Assembly (NCBI GenBank): GCA_030674185.1
Contig: JAPXFY010000022.1
Coordinates: 38,860,130 to 38,924,129, forward strand
Source of the DNA: Monoplex corrugatus
Lineage: Eukaryota; Mollusca; Gastropoda; Littorinimorpha; Ranellidae
Direction of reading: 5' to 3'
Length of the DNA stretch: 64,000 nucleotides
Both the position numbers and the translations under genes were made by a program. Each line of letters starts with the position of its first letter. Position 1 is the stretch's first letter. Of this stretch, positions 22,301-64,000 are shown one piece after another. The notes under the pieces were generated by a model that saw nothing but the letters and a program-made list of their open reading frames with translations, ran no database searches and was not told the DNA's origin.

Positions 22301-23327
22301 CTGCAAAGCCTACTCCGTGCTCTCTTGGGGCATCAGAACTCTTTCCTTGCCAGAAGAAGGTGTAGTCCCTTTCCTTTAGTGTTCCTGAGTCAGCTAGCCG
22401 TGTTTCCTGCAGAGTGGCAATGTCCACATTGAGCCTCTTTAGTTCGCTGTTTATGACGGCGGTTTTTCTGGCGTCGCTGATGTCTTGCAGATCTTGGGAG
22501 AGCCCAGGCATCATTGTTCGGACATTCCAACAGCCCAGTTTCACTGCTGATCCTTTTCCTGATCCGTTTCTTGAATTTGAAGTTTTCTTTTTGTTTGGTG
22601 CGGTAATTAACGACCTGCTTGTCAGATTTTCTCCTAATCTTCATGCACCCAATGAAGAAGGCAGGTCGTGGCGGGACAGCACCTAACTGGCTGGGGGCTG
22701 CCCAGCGTAGGCGGGCGGTAGCTGTCCAGTAAGACACGAAGGTCTCTCCCACCGTCAAAAGCAACCCCTGGCATCAGCTCTACGCCAGTTGAGCAATGAC
22801 TTATCACCGGTATCTGTTGCTTCCCATGTTGTGCTGACACTAGTGTTAGTAGCGAGGCTGGAGTGTCCTCTCCAGGTCGTAGGTGCAGAGTGTTTGTGGA
22901 TGAATGGACGGATGTAAGCCTGGGCAGTGTAATATGGAAGACAGGCTGTTGCCCATGCAACTTGTCCCCCCTCTCCACCTCGCTGACAGATCCAAAGAAA
23001 CAGCAGGGCTGTTACGTTTTGGTGCCAACGCGGCCGCAGGAGCTGCCGGAAAGTGAAAGTTTGCCATCCAACCGCCTTAGGGGCCCCACACCGGATTTAC
23101 TGTCAGGGTTTACTCCCTTAGCTAGATGGCCGCGGGTAGCTCTCCAGAGCTGGCGCCCTTTGATGGATCTAATTTATTTCCACCAGGGTTTCTAGCCACC
23201 CTCCTCGCCATCCTCCTGAGAGGACAGGTGGGGTTGCTGGTTTAGTCGCCAGCAATTCGACCCTGTGACAGGTAGTACTGGGTTCCAGGTTACCAGTAGC
23301 GGATACATCTATCCGACCTGACCTACC
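19306..23327 (-). mobile_element. Full-length APE-type LINE (LINE-A, I/Nimb-like), intact
   Basis: About 4.02 kb inserted into LINE-C. Flanks 19,294-19,305 (TGACAAATAGTA) and 23,328-23,339 (TGACAAGTAGTA) form a 12-bp target-site duplication with one mismatch. The element's 3' end (left) is a (CTTA)n tail on the minus strand, seen as GTAAGTAAGTAAG on +. About 780 bp of GC-rich 5' sequence (22,545-23,327) precedes the main ORF and holds no clear ORF1. An intact ORF plus a terminal duplication point to a fairly recent insertion. The clade is inferred from the C-terminal finger and is not proven. Confidence 0.85.
19368..22544 (-). CDS. LINE-A endonuclease/reverse transcriptase polyprotein
   Basis: About 1,059 residues, uninterrupted. 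APE endonuclease in the first ~255: LGCWNVRTMM, LQETRLADSG, ISVYAPT, LLGDFNARVGAD and CDTDHSLV, so the Glu, Asp/Asn and final Asp-His residues are present. Reverse transcriptase about 470-770: GKAPGNDGIPPDLIK, YRGISLLSIVGK, FIDLTKAFDLVSRDGL (motif A), SGVKQGCVLAPTLFGIFF (motif B), MLFADDAAVV (motif C). The C-terminal CDRCDRDCLSRIGLYSHRRR followed by Cys is a CCHC-type finger found in I/Nimb-like elements. The true start is unclear: the frame is open upstream to a TGA but contains no ATG before the conserved endonuclease start, so reinitiation or a non-ATG start is possible. The host role is selfish retrotransposition by target-primed reverse transcription. Confidence 0.9.
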
Positions 23328-23339
23328 TGACAAGTAGTA

Positions 23340-23466
23340 GTCTCCAATAAAACCACATCTCTGCTACCTCAATTCTTCTGCAATCAGTTTTTCTCAGAAT
23401 CCAGGCTTCACAGCCATAAATCATGACTGGCCAGATTAAACATTTTAGAAGTCTAACTTGCAGGTA
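23340..23466 (-). mobile_element. LINE-C, part upstream of the LINE-A insertion
   Basis: Minus reading LIWPVMIYGCEAWILRKTD followed by RRIEVAEMWFYWR, the canonical stretch between RT and the C-terminal region. Joining it to 19,293 restores the order of conserved blocks, which is why 19,306-23,327 is read as an insertion. Confidence 0.75.
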
Positions 23467-23467
23467 T

Positions 23468-24998
23468 TCAGGTCATCATCATCATCAGGTGCCTTGCCAC
23501 ATGGTGTTGTCGATTATGGACTTCCATCTGTCTCTATCACTTGTTGCCTCAAGCATCTCTTCCACTCTCCTTGTCCCCAGCCACACTGCAAGTCCGTCTA
23601 GCATCTTCTCCCTGGGTCTACCCGGTGCTGTCTTTCCCTCCAGCTTTCCCGTTGTGACCAGGTATTCCAATTCCCCTTTCCTCATAAAATGGCCTGTAAA
23701 TGTTGCCTGTCTTTTCCTAATCTTCCTTATGAATGATCTACTTGTGTCTGCCTCCATCAAGACTGTCTCGTTTGTTTTCTTGCTGTCCATGGAACTCTCA
23801 ACATTCTTCTTACAAACCACATCTCGGCTGCCTCAATCTTGTTCTGGCTTTGCTTGTTGACTGTCCATGCCTCGCAACCGTACAACAGTACTGGTTCTAT
23901 ATAACATTCAAGAACTCTCTTCCTGATGTGATAGGCATTTGTTGGTAAGAATGCTTTTCATCTTCTTGAACACTGTTTTGGCTTGGCCGATTATGCTGGC
24001 TATTTCTGATATGCATCTGCCGTCTGGTGAAATGATCGCTCCCAGGTATTTAAACTTATCAACTTGTCTCAAGGTTCTACCGTTTGCTGTTATTTTGCAT
24101 GAGGGGATTTCATGTTTTTTACTGATCACCATGACTTCAGTCTTCCTGCTGTTTAGTTGCAACCCCTTACCTTTGCTTTCTATTTCAAGTATATTCAAAG
24201 GTTTTGTAGGTCCCTTTCACTTTCTGCAATTAGCACAGTGTCATCCGCGTATCGAATGTTGTTTATCATTTTTCCTTCAACCTTTAATCCAGGGTCTTCC
24301 TCTAGGTTTCTCATGATGTTTTCGCTGTAAAGTGAAAACAGATCTGGTGACAAAACACAACCCTGTCTGACTCCTCTTTTGATGTTTTGGAAAGAGCTTA
24401 TATCGTTTTTTATTCTCATTGCAGTTGTTTGTTCCCAATACATATTTCTGATTATTCGTAGATCTTTTCCATCAATATTAAGTCTTTCTAGTTGGTTGAT
24501 CAATTCTTCATGTCTTACCCGATCGAAAGCCTTGGTATAATCAACAAAGCATAAATATAAATCCTTGTTTATCTCGATTGACCTCTCTGTGATAGTTCTT
24601 AGGATGTATATGGCATTAATAGTTCCTTTCCCTTCCACAAATCCACACTGTTCATCTGCTATTTCTCTTTTGATTCTATTCCTTGTCCTCATCATGATTA
24701 TTCTTAATAGGATCTTGGTTACATGACTCATCAAACTGATTGTGGGATGGAGTTCACATTCTATAGCCCCTGTCTTCTTTGGAAGTGCAATGAAAATTGA
24801 TTTTGACATATCTTTGGGGATTTTTCCAGTCGTAAATTTCATTTAGGTGGACTGTTATTTTTTCTATACTGATTTCTTCCAGGGCTTCAATCATCTCTAT
24901 AGCAATGTTGTCTGGTCCTGGGGCTTTTCCTGGTTTCATCTTTTTCAATTCATCTTTTTCAATGCTGCTCTAACTTCATCTTTCATTATGGGTGGTTC
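23468..24998 (-). mobile_element. LINE-B, 5'-truncated, (TGA)n-tailed non-LTR element
   Basis: Minus order from 24,990: IMKDEVRAAL, KKMKPGKAPGPDNIAIEMIE, then after frame changes FVDYTKAFDRVRHEELINQL (motif A), RGVRQGCVLSPDLFSLYS (motif B), IRYADDTVLIA (motif C), FKYLGAIISPDGRC, and the C-terminal RKRQATFTGHFMRKGELEYL with APGRPREKMLDGL. It ends in (CATCAT)n on + at 23,473, meaning a (TGATGA)n 3' tail. Several frameshifts make it inactive. Other copies are at 49,850-50,055, 53,013-53,610 and 59,770-60,385. Confidence 0.85.
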
Positions 24999-25215
24999 TT
25001 GAGGTATGTGTTTTAAATCCCCTGTATGATAAATTGGATGAAGTGGTCAACGTCGGGGGCATCTACTTAGATAATGTGCACGAATGCTTTGATATGTGTA
25101 CTTAATTTTCTTTTCTTTTTTTTCCCTTTTAAAGTAGGCCTACTGTGTGTGTATTGAAACGGTTATAGCCCTGATATGGCTCTACGCAGTCGGCTGGGCT
25201 TCAATCAGCAATAAG
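24999..25215 (+). mobile_element. U560 3' part, copy 6
   Basis: Begins within the AAATCCCCTGTATGATAAAT block and runs to the CAGTCGGCTGGGCTTCAATC tail. It is 5'-truncated at the LINE-B boundary. Confidence 0.8.
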
Positions 25216-25304
25216 AATAAGAACGAACTGGTCCACCGCTGTGTGCAGTCAGGATGCATTCTTGATATGAACAAAGACAGAAATATCATCCAGTTGCTGT
25301 GGTT

Positions 25305-25855
25305 CCCCCTGTGGGGATGCTGGGAGCTCTTTCAGTATAAATGATATCCCCACCTTCTGGAAATACTGTGCTAGAAATTTCCTCGTTTCTGTCACTCTCT
25401 TTGTTTCTGCCTTGTTCCTTTGCTTTCTGTCATTTCTACCTATCATTTTCTGCCTTAATGGTCCATTCACCTGTATGTGTTCATAAAGTCTTGCGTACTT
25501 TTTCTTAGGATTGATAATTGGGTACATGTATTAAGTGCATTTTTGACTCTAGGGAGGTGAGATACGCAGAAGCAATTTTAGGTAATTTATTCCTGTTTTT
25601 AATATATGTTTTGGTGTATTAGGTATGGTTAAATTTGTATTCAGATGTGTTTTTAAAATCCCCTGCGCGATAAATTGGACGGAGTGGTTAATGCCAGGGG
25701 CATGCCCCTAGATTATGTGTGCGATTGCATTGATATGCGTACTTAATTTTCTTTTCTTTTCTTTTTTCCTGTTGAAGTTCTGTATGTTTTGAAGCGGTTA
25801 TAGCCTTGATAAGGCTCTACATAGTTGGCTGGGCTTTAAACAACAATAACAACAA
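25305..25855 (+). mobile_element. U560 dispersed repeat, copy 7
   Basis: Near full length, CCCCTGTGGGGATGCTGGG to TAGTTGGCTGGGCTTTAAAC, with an (AACA)n-like tail. Confidence 0.85.
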
Positions 25856-26510
25856 CACTGCCGTGTTTCGTTTAGCCATTGCCACCTCCATTTATTCTTA
25901 ATTTGGCCCTCGATGAATGTCACTGGATTGCCTGCTTTCAAGAAAGCCATGATCATTTAACTTTCAAAATCACCTCGCAATATTCCGCCTCAGCAGTCGG
26001 TGAAAGATTTTGAGAAAAGACTTGTGGATACACCAAAGTGTAGATGCAGCTACTTCCGGCAAGAGATACAAAATATGGATCAAACAGAAACACGGAAAAG
26101 TCAAACCGGCAGAACGTTTATAATCGGATTTCTTTTTTATTGACGGCAGTTCCGTCATGACCAAAACTCATTTTGATTTTGATGGAATTCTGTCTACAGA
26201 CGGAAAACGTTTCACCCATGCAACAATCCACTTCACAGATGAGTCACTGAGGGTATTGCTCAAATTTCTTGACCAACACCTCAAGTATGCTATCTCTTGG
26301 GCCTGGTCAACACCAGAATCATCATCATCATCATGTGTCCTGCCGCATGGCGTTGGCGATCATGGCCCTCCATATGTATCTATCCCTTGTCGCCGGAAGC
26401 ACATTCTCCAGAATACCAGAATATATTACGAAAATAAGCGTAATGTAGCCTACAGCCCTATCACAAAGTCTCAATCCTAGACGGAACTCCACAGCATCAT
26501 GACTATCATC
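25856..26510 (+). mobile_element. SINE-1 3' fragments with nested LINE-B tail; possible DNA2 3' UTR
   Basis: 26,225-26,310 and 26,405-26,505 match the 3' half of SINE-1 (GAGTCACTGAGGGTATTGCTCAAAT, then TCACAAAGTCTCAATCCTAGA). Between them 26,318-26,405 is a reversed LINE-B 3' end (CATCATCATCAT...GCCGCATGGCGTTGGCGATC). 25,860-26,220 is not a recognised repeat and has AATAAA on the minus strand near 25,890 and 26,137, so it could hold the DNA2 3' UTR or a last small exon. That is unproven. Confidence 0.5.
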
Positions 26511-26522
26511 GTCGTCATTGCA

Positions 26523-60527
<34,005 letters not shown>

Positions 60528-60531
<4 letters not shown>

Positions 60532-60735
60532 CTGCACAATAACAACAATAACAATATCACCATATCATAAATCATTTTTGTATTGAGTACAATCACCGGC
60601 ACAATAACAACAACAATAACAATATCACCATATCATAAATAATGTTTGTACTGAGTACAATCACCTGCACAATAACAATAGCAACATTAATATCACTATA
60701 TCAGGAATCATTTTTGTATCCCACTATTCTCCACT
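60528..60735 (-). repeat. Threefold tandem copy of the DNA2 e1 acceptor region
   Basis: Units start at TCACCTGCACAATAAC (60,528), TCACCGGCACAATAAC (60,593) and TCACCTGCACAATAAC (60,661). In transcript sense each ends TTATTGTGCAG|GTGA, the e1 3' splice site plus the first four exon bases. The middle copy has CAG changed to CCG. Unit length is 65-68 bp. Confidence 0.9.
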
Positions 60736-61618
60736 CATTTGGACTCACTGAGCAATACACATAATCAAACTGGACTCACTGAGCAATACACATAATCAAA
60801 CTGGACTCACTGAGCAATACACATAAACTGAACTCACTGAGCAATACACATAAACTGGACTCACTGAGCAATACACATAATCAAACTGGACTCAATGAGC
60901 AATACACATAACCAGACTGGACTCACTGAGCAATACACATAATCAAACTGGACTCACTGAGCAATACACATAATCAGACTGAACTCACAGTGCAATACAC
61001 ATAATCAGACTTTGGCTTCACCATGCAATACACATGATCAGACTTTTGGCTTCACCATGCAATATAATCAGACTCTGGACTCACTGTGCAATACACATAA
61101 TCATATGTTGGATTCACCATGCATCACACATAATCAGACTTTGGCTTCACCATGCAATACACATAATCATATGTTGGACTCACCATGCATTACACATAAT
61201 CAGACTTTGGATTCACCATACAACACACATAATCAGACTTTGGCTTCACCATGCAATACACATAATCAGACTTTGGATTCACCATACAACACACATAATC
61301 AGACTTTGGCTTCACCATGCAATACACATAATCAGACTTTGGACTCACCATGCAACACACATAATCATATGTTGGACTCACCATACAACACACATAATCA
61401 GACTTTGGCTTCACCATGCAATACACATAATCAGACTTTGGACTCACCATGCAATACACATAATCAGACTTTGGACTCACCATGCAACACACACAATCAG
61501 ACTTTGGCTTCACCATGCAATACACATAATCAGACTTTGGACTCACCATGCAACACACACAATCAGACTTTGGCTTCACCATGCAATACACATAATCAGA
61601 CTTTGGACTCACCATCAC
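60736..61618. repeat. Minisatellite, 31-33-bp unit (left part)
   Basis: 60,745-61,010: units CTGGACTCACTGAGCAATAC plus ACATAATCAAA. 61,010-61,618: units CTTTGGCTTCACCATGCAAT plus ACACATAATCAGA with alternating GGACTCACC and GGCTTCACC forms. Continues after the LINE at 63,894. Confidence 0.92.
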
Positions 61619-63671
61619 CTTGGTTCTCCTCCATAGCTTCACAACTGCAAGATGCCAAGCGTGACAGACGTCAAGCTGAGAGACAATGGCTCAAGTCCAG
61701 TCTAACTGTGCATAGGCAAATCTTTCAAACTGCCAACAAAATTGTTAATAGCCTTGTAGACGCCGCTAAATCAGCCTATTACAATGCCAAAATTCTTGCT
61801 TGCTCCACGTCCAAACAATTGTATAATATCACTAATACTCTTCTTGGCAAAACTGGCTCTTCTCCTCTTCCATCTAACCTGCCACCATCTGATCTTCCAC
61901 AGGCTTTCTCCGACTATTTTGTCAACAAGATTGCTAACCTCAGGCTTTCTCTTGATTCCATGACGAACACTCATGCAACATTTCCTGAACCCCCTTTCTC
62001 TGGAATCCCCCTTACTTCCTTCCAACCCGTTTCTGAGGACTTTGTTAAGAAAATCATCATGAAATCCGGCATTAAAACCTGTGAACTTGACCCATTGCCA
62101 GTTTCTTTCCTCACCCATTGTCTTGATACTCTTCTTCCTCACATCACCAACATCATCAACCATTCCCTCTCAACTGGCTCCTTTCCTTCTTCTTTCAAGT
62201 CAGCAATTGTTAGACCTCTTCTAAAAAAGACGACTCTTGACCCTGAGAATTTGAAAAACTATAGACCTGTGTCAAATCTTCCATTTCTTTCCAAGGTCTT
62301 AGAGAAAGTTGTTCTCAACCAGCTGTTAAACCACCTTCATTCCAATAACCTTGTCTATCCCCTTCAGTCTGCTTACCGTTCTGCACATAGCACCGAGACT
62401 GCTCTTCTCAAAATCTGCAACGACTTACTGACTACTCTTGACTCTAACAATGTATCACTTTTGACTCTCTTGGACCTATCTGCTGCCTTTGACACTATTG
62501 ACCACTCTATCCTTCTCTCCCGTCTGCATCACTCTTTTGGGCTCCATGATACTGTCTTGAATTGGTTTCATTCTTACATCACCGATCGTCTGCAAGTAGT
62601 TTCTGTCAATGGTCTTTCTTCTAATGCTTCCTGTCTGACCTATGGAGTGCCACAGGGATCTGTTCTGGGCCCCCTACTTTTCATTCTCTACACCTATCCT
62701 GTCTCCTCTATTGTCCAAGAACACCTACTTCAGCATCATTCTCTCTCGGATGACAATCAGCTGTATGTCTCTGGGCCTCTCCCTGACCTTCCCCTCATGA
62801 TCCAAAACACCCAATCTTGTGTAGCCGACCTGAAGGATTGGATGACTGAAAACAAACTGAAATTGAATGAAGAGAAATCCGAATTGATCTTGATCACCCC
62901 ACCCAAACTCCAAAATCACCCCTCTCTTCCAACCTCCATCACACTTGTTGACTCGTCTATCACTCTCTCCTATTCTGCCCGTAACCTTGGTGTAACTCTT
63001 GACCAAACCCTGTCCTTCCATCTGCATGTTAGCAACGTTTGTCGGACTTGTTTTCTTGAACTCCGCCGAATTGCTTCTATCCGCCATCTCCTCTCAGAAG
63101 ACACGACAAAGACTCTTGTCTGTGCACTTGTTCTATCTCGTCTTGATTACTGTAATGCTCTTTTGTCTGGTTCCCCCTCTCACCTCATTAACAAACTTCA
63201 GAAAGTTCAAAATCATGCTGCCCGTCTCATCTTCCGCTCTTCAAAATTTAACCATGTTACGCCATTGCTCTGTTCTCTTCACTGGCTCCCGGTTCAGCAA
63301 AGAATATCCTACAAGATTGCCTGTCTCTGCTTCAAATCTATTGAGTCTTCCTGTCCTGAGTATCTCGCCCATCTGTTACATCTCTACACGCCATCTCGAG
63401 CTTTGCGGTCCTCATCCGACACCCGTCTCTATAGTATCCCCATAGTCCGCACTAAAAGGTTTGGGCAGCGTTCTTTTTCCTATCAAGCTCCAACTATCTG
63501 GAATCAGCTACCTCGCTCACTCAGATACTCACCCTCTCTGTCCACATTCAAACGCTCCCTCAAAACTCATCTGTTTCCCAAATAACTGGTAATTTCTGCC
63601 CCCTCCCCCCATGTAATGTAATGTTGGCTTTATAATGTCTTAGTTTCAATGTGTCATTGCATTTGCATGTC

Positions 63672-63718
<47 letters not shown>

Positions 63719-63722
63719 GTGT

Positions 63723-63755
<33 letters not shown>

Positions 63756-63893
63756 GTGTGTGTGTGCGTGTGTGTGTTTGTGGGCGTGTGTGTGCGTGCT
63801 TGTGATTTCGGTTATATGTTTTGCCATTGTTAACGCCTAGGGCATTAATTTGATTAGGCGTACTAAATGTTCATAATAATAATAATAATAATA
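61619..63893 (+). mobile_element. L2/CR1-like LINE (LINE-E copy 2), 5'-truncated, RT frame open
   Basis: Inserted in the 33-bp array. Open frame to a stop at 63,583-63,585: SAIVRPLLKKTTLDPENLKN, YRPVSNLPFLSKVLEKVVLN, LLDLSAAFDTIDHSILL (motif A), YGVPQGSVLGPLLFILYT (motif B), then LSDDNQLYVS where YADDTQLY is usual (both catalytic Asp kept, flanking residues changed), LNEEKSELILI, LHWLPVQQRISYKIA and APTIWNQLPRSLR. No endonuclease domain. The 3' UTR has a TG tract (63,675-63,795) and an (AAT)n tail to 63,893. The open frame continues leftward into the minisatellite by chance. Confidence 0.9.
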
Positions 63894-64000
63894 ATACACA
63901 TAATCAGACTTTGGACTCACCATGCAACACACACAATCAGACTTTGGACTCACCATGCAATACACATAATCAGACTTTGAACTCACCGTGCAATACACAT
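63894..64000. repeat. Minisatellite, 33-bp unit (right part)
   Basis: ACACATAATCAGACTTTGGA units resume immediately after the LINE tail and run off the window. Confidence 0.92.

Noticed and set aside
61012..61618. N-terminal 200 codons of an 857-codon frame as a repetitive protein domain
   Set aside because: This part is the 33-bp minisatellite; only the part from about 61,619 is LINE coding sequence.

Overview
The window is eukaryotic nuclear DNA from an intron-rich animal, most likely a gastropod or other lophotrochozoan. That is inferred from spliced genes with GT-AG introns, APE-type non-LTR retrotransposons, tRNA-derived SINEs and very heavy micro- and minisatellite content. There are no operons, rRNA genes or functional tRNA genes. 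Most long open reading frames are readings through tandem repeats and are not genes.

Two host genes are supported. On the + strand, 4,444-6,228 is an uninterrupted coding exon for a RING/B-box (TRIM-type) protein with an internal membrane segment and a propeller-like C-terminal half. On the - strand, 60,531 down to about 26,600 holds 18 exons of the DNA replication helicase/nuclease DNA2. They run from just after the nuclease core through the Fe-S cysteine region and all SF1B helicase motifs to motif VI. The N-terminal exons must lie beyond base 64,000. Exon phases agree across all 17 junctions except for one missing base inside exon e3, in a G run at 58,022-58,025. Exons are numbered e1-e18 here in transcription order within the window.

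Layout. 1-4,300: a possible TATA-less promoter, a LINE fragment, a Harbinger-like DNA transposon remnant and low-complexity DNA. 4,389-6,228: the TRIM gene. 6,500-18,900: repeats only, comprising copies of an unclassified ~560-bp family (called U560), fold-back hairpin elements, an L2/CR1-like LINE fragment and a ~39-bp minisatellite. 18,958-24,998: nested LINEs, including a full-length 4.0-kb element inside an older one with a visible target-site duplication. 26,500-60,531: DNA2, with introns inflated by minisatellites, microsatellites, LINEs, SINEs and U560 copies. 60,532-64,000: minisatellite arrays split by a second L2/CR1-like LINE.

The most unusual theme is in DNA2. In four places a piece of an exon end with its own splice site has been copied into the adjoining intron. 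The e17 donor has become a 3.4-kb array of roughly 150 units of 21 or 23 bp, most of them carrying a consensus GTGAGT 5' splice site. The e3 end and donor have three degenerate copies. The e15 end and donor have one. The e1 acceptor has two extra copies. A second oddity is that all U560 copies left of 32,010 are on + and all those right of 32,135 are on -, meeting as a long inverted repeat inside a DNA2 intron.
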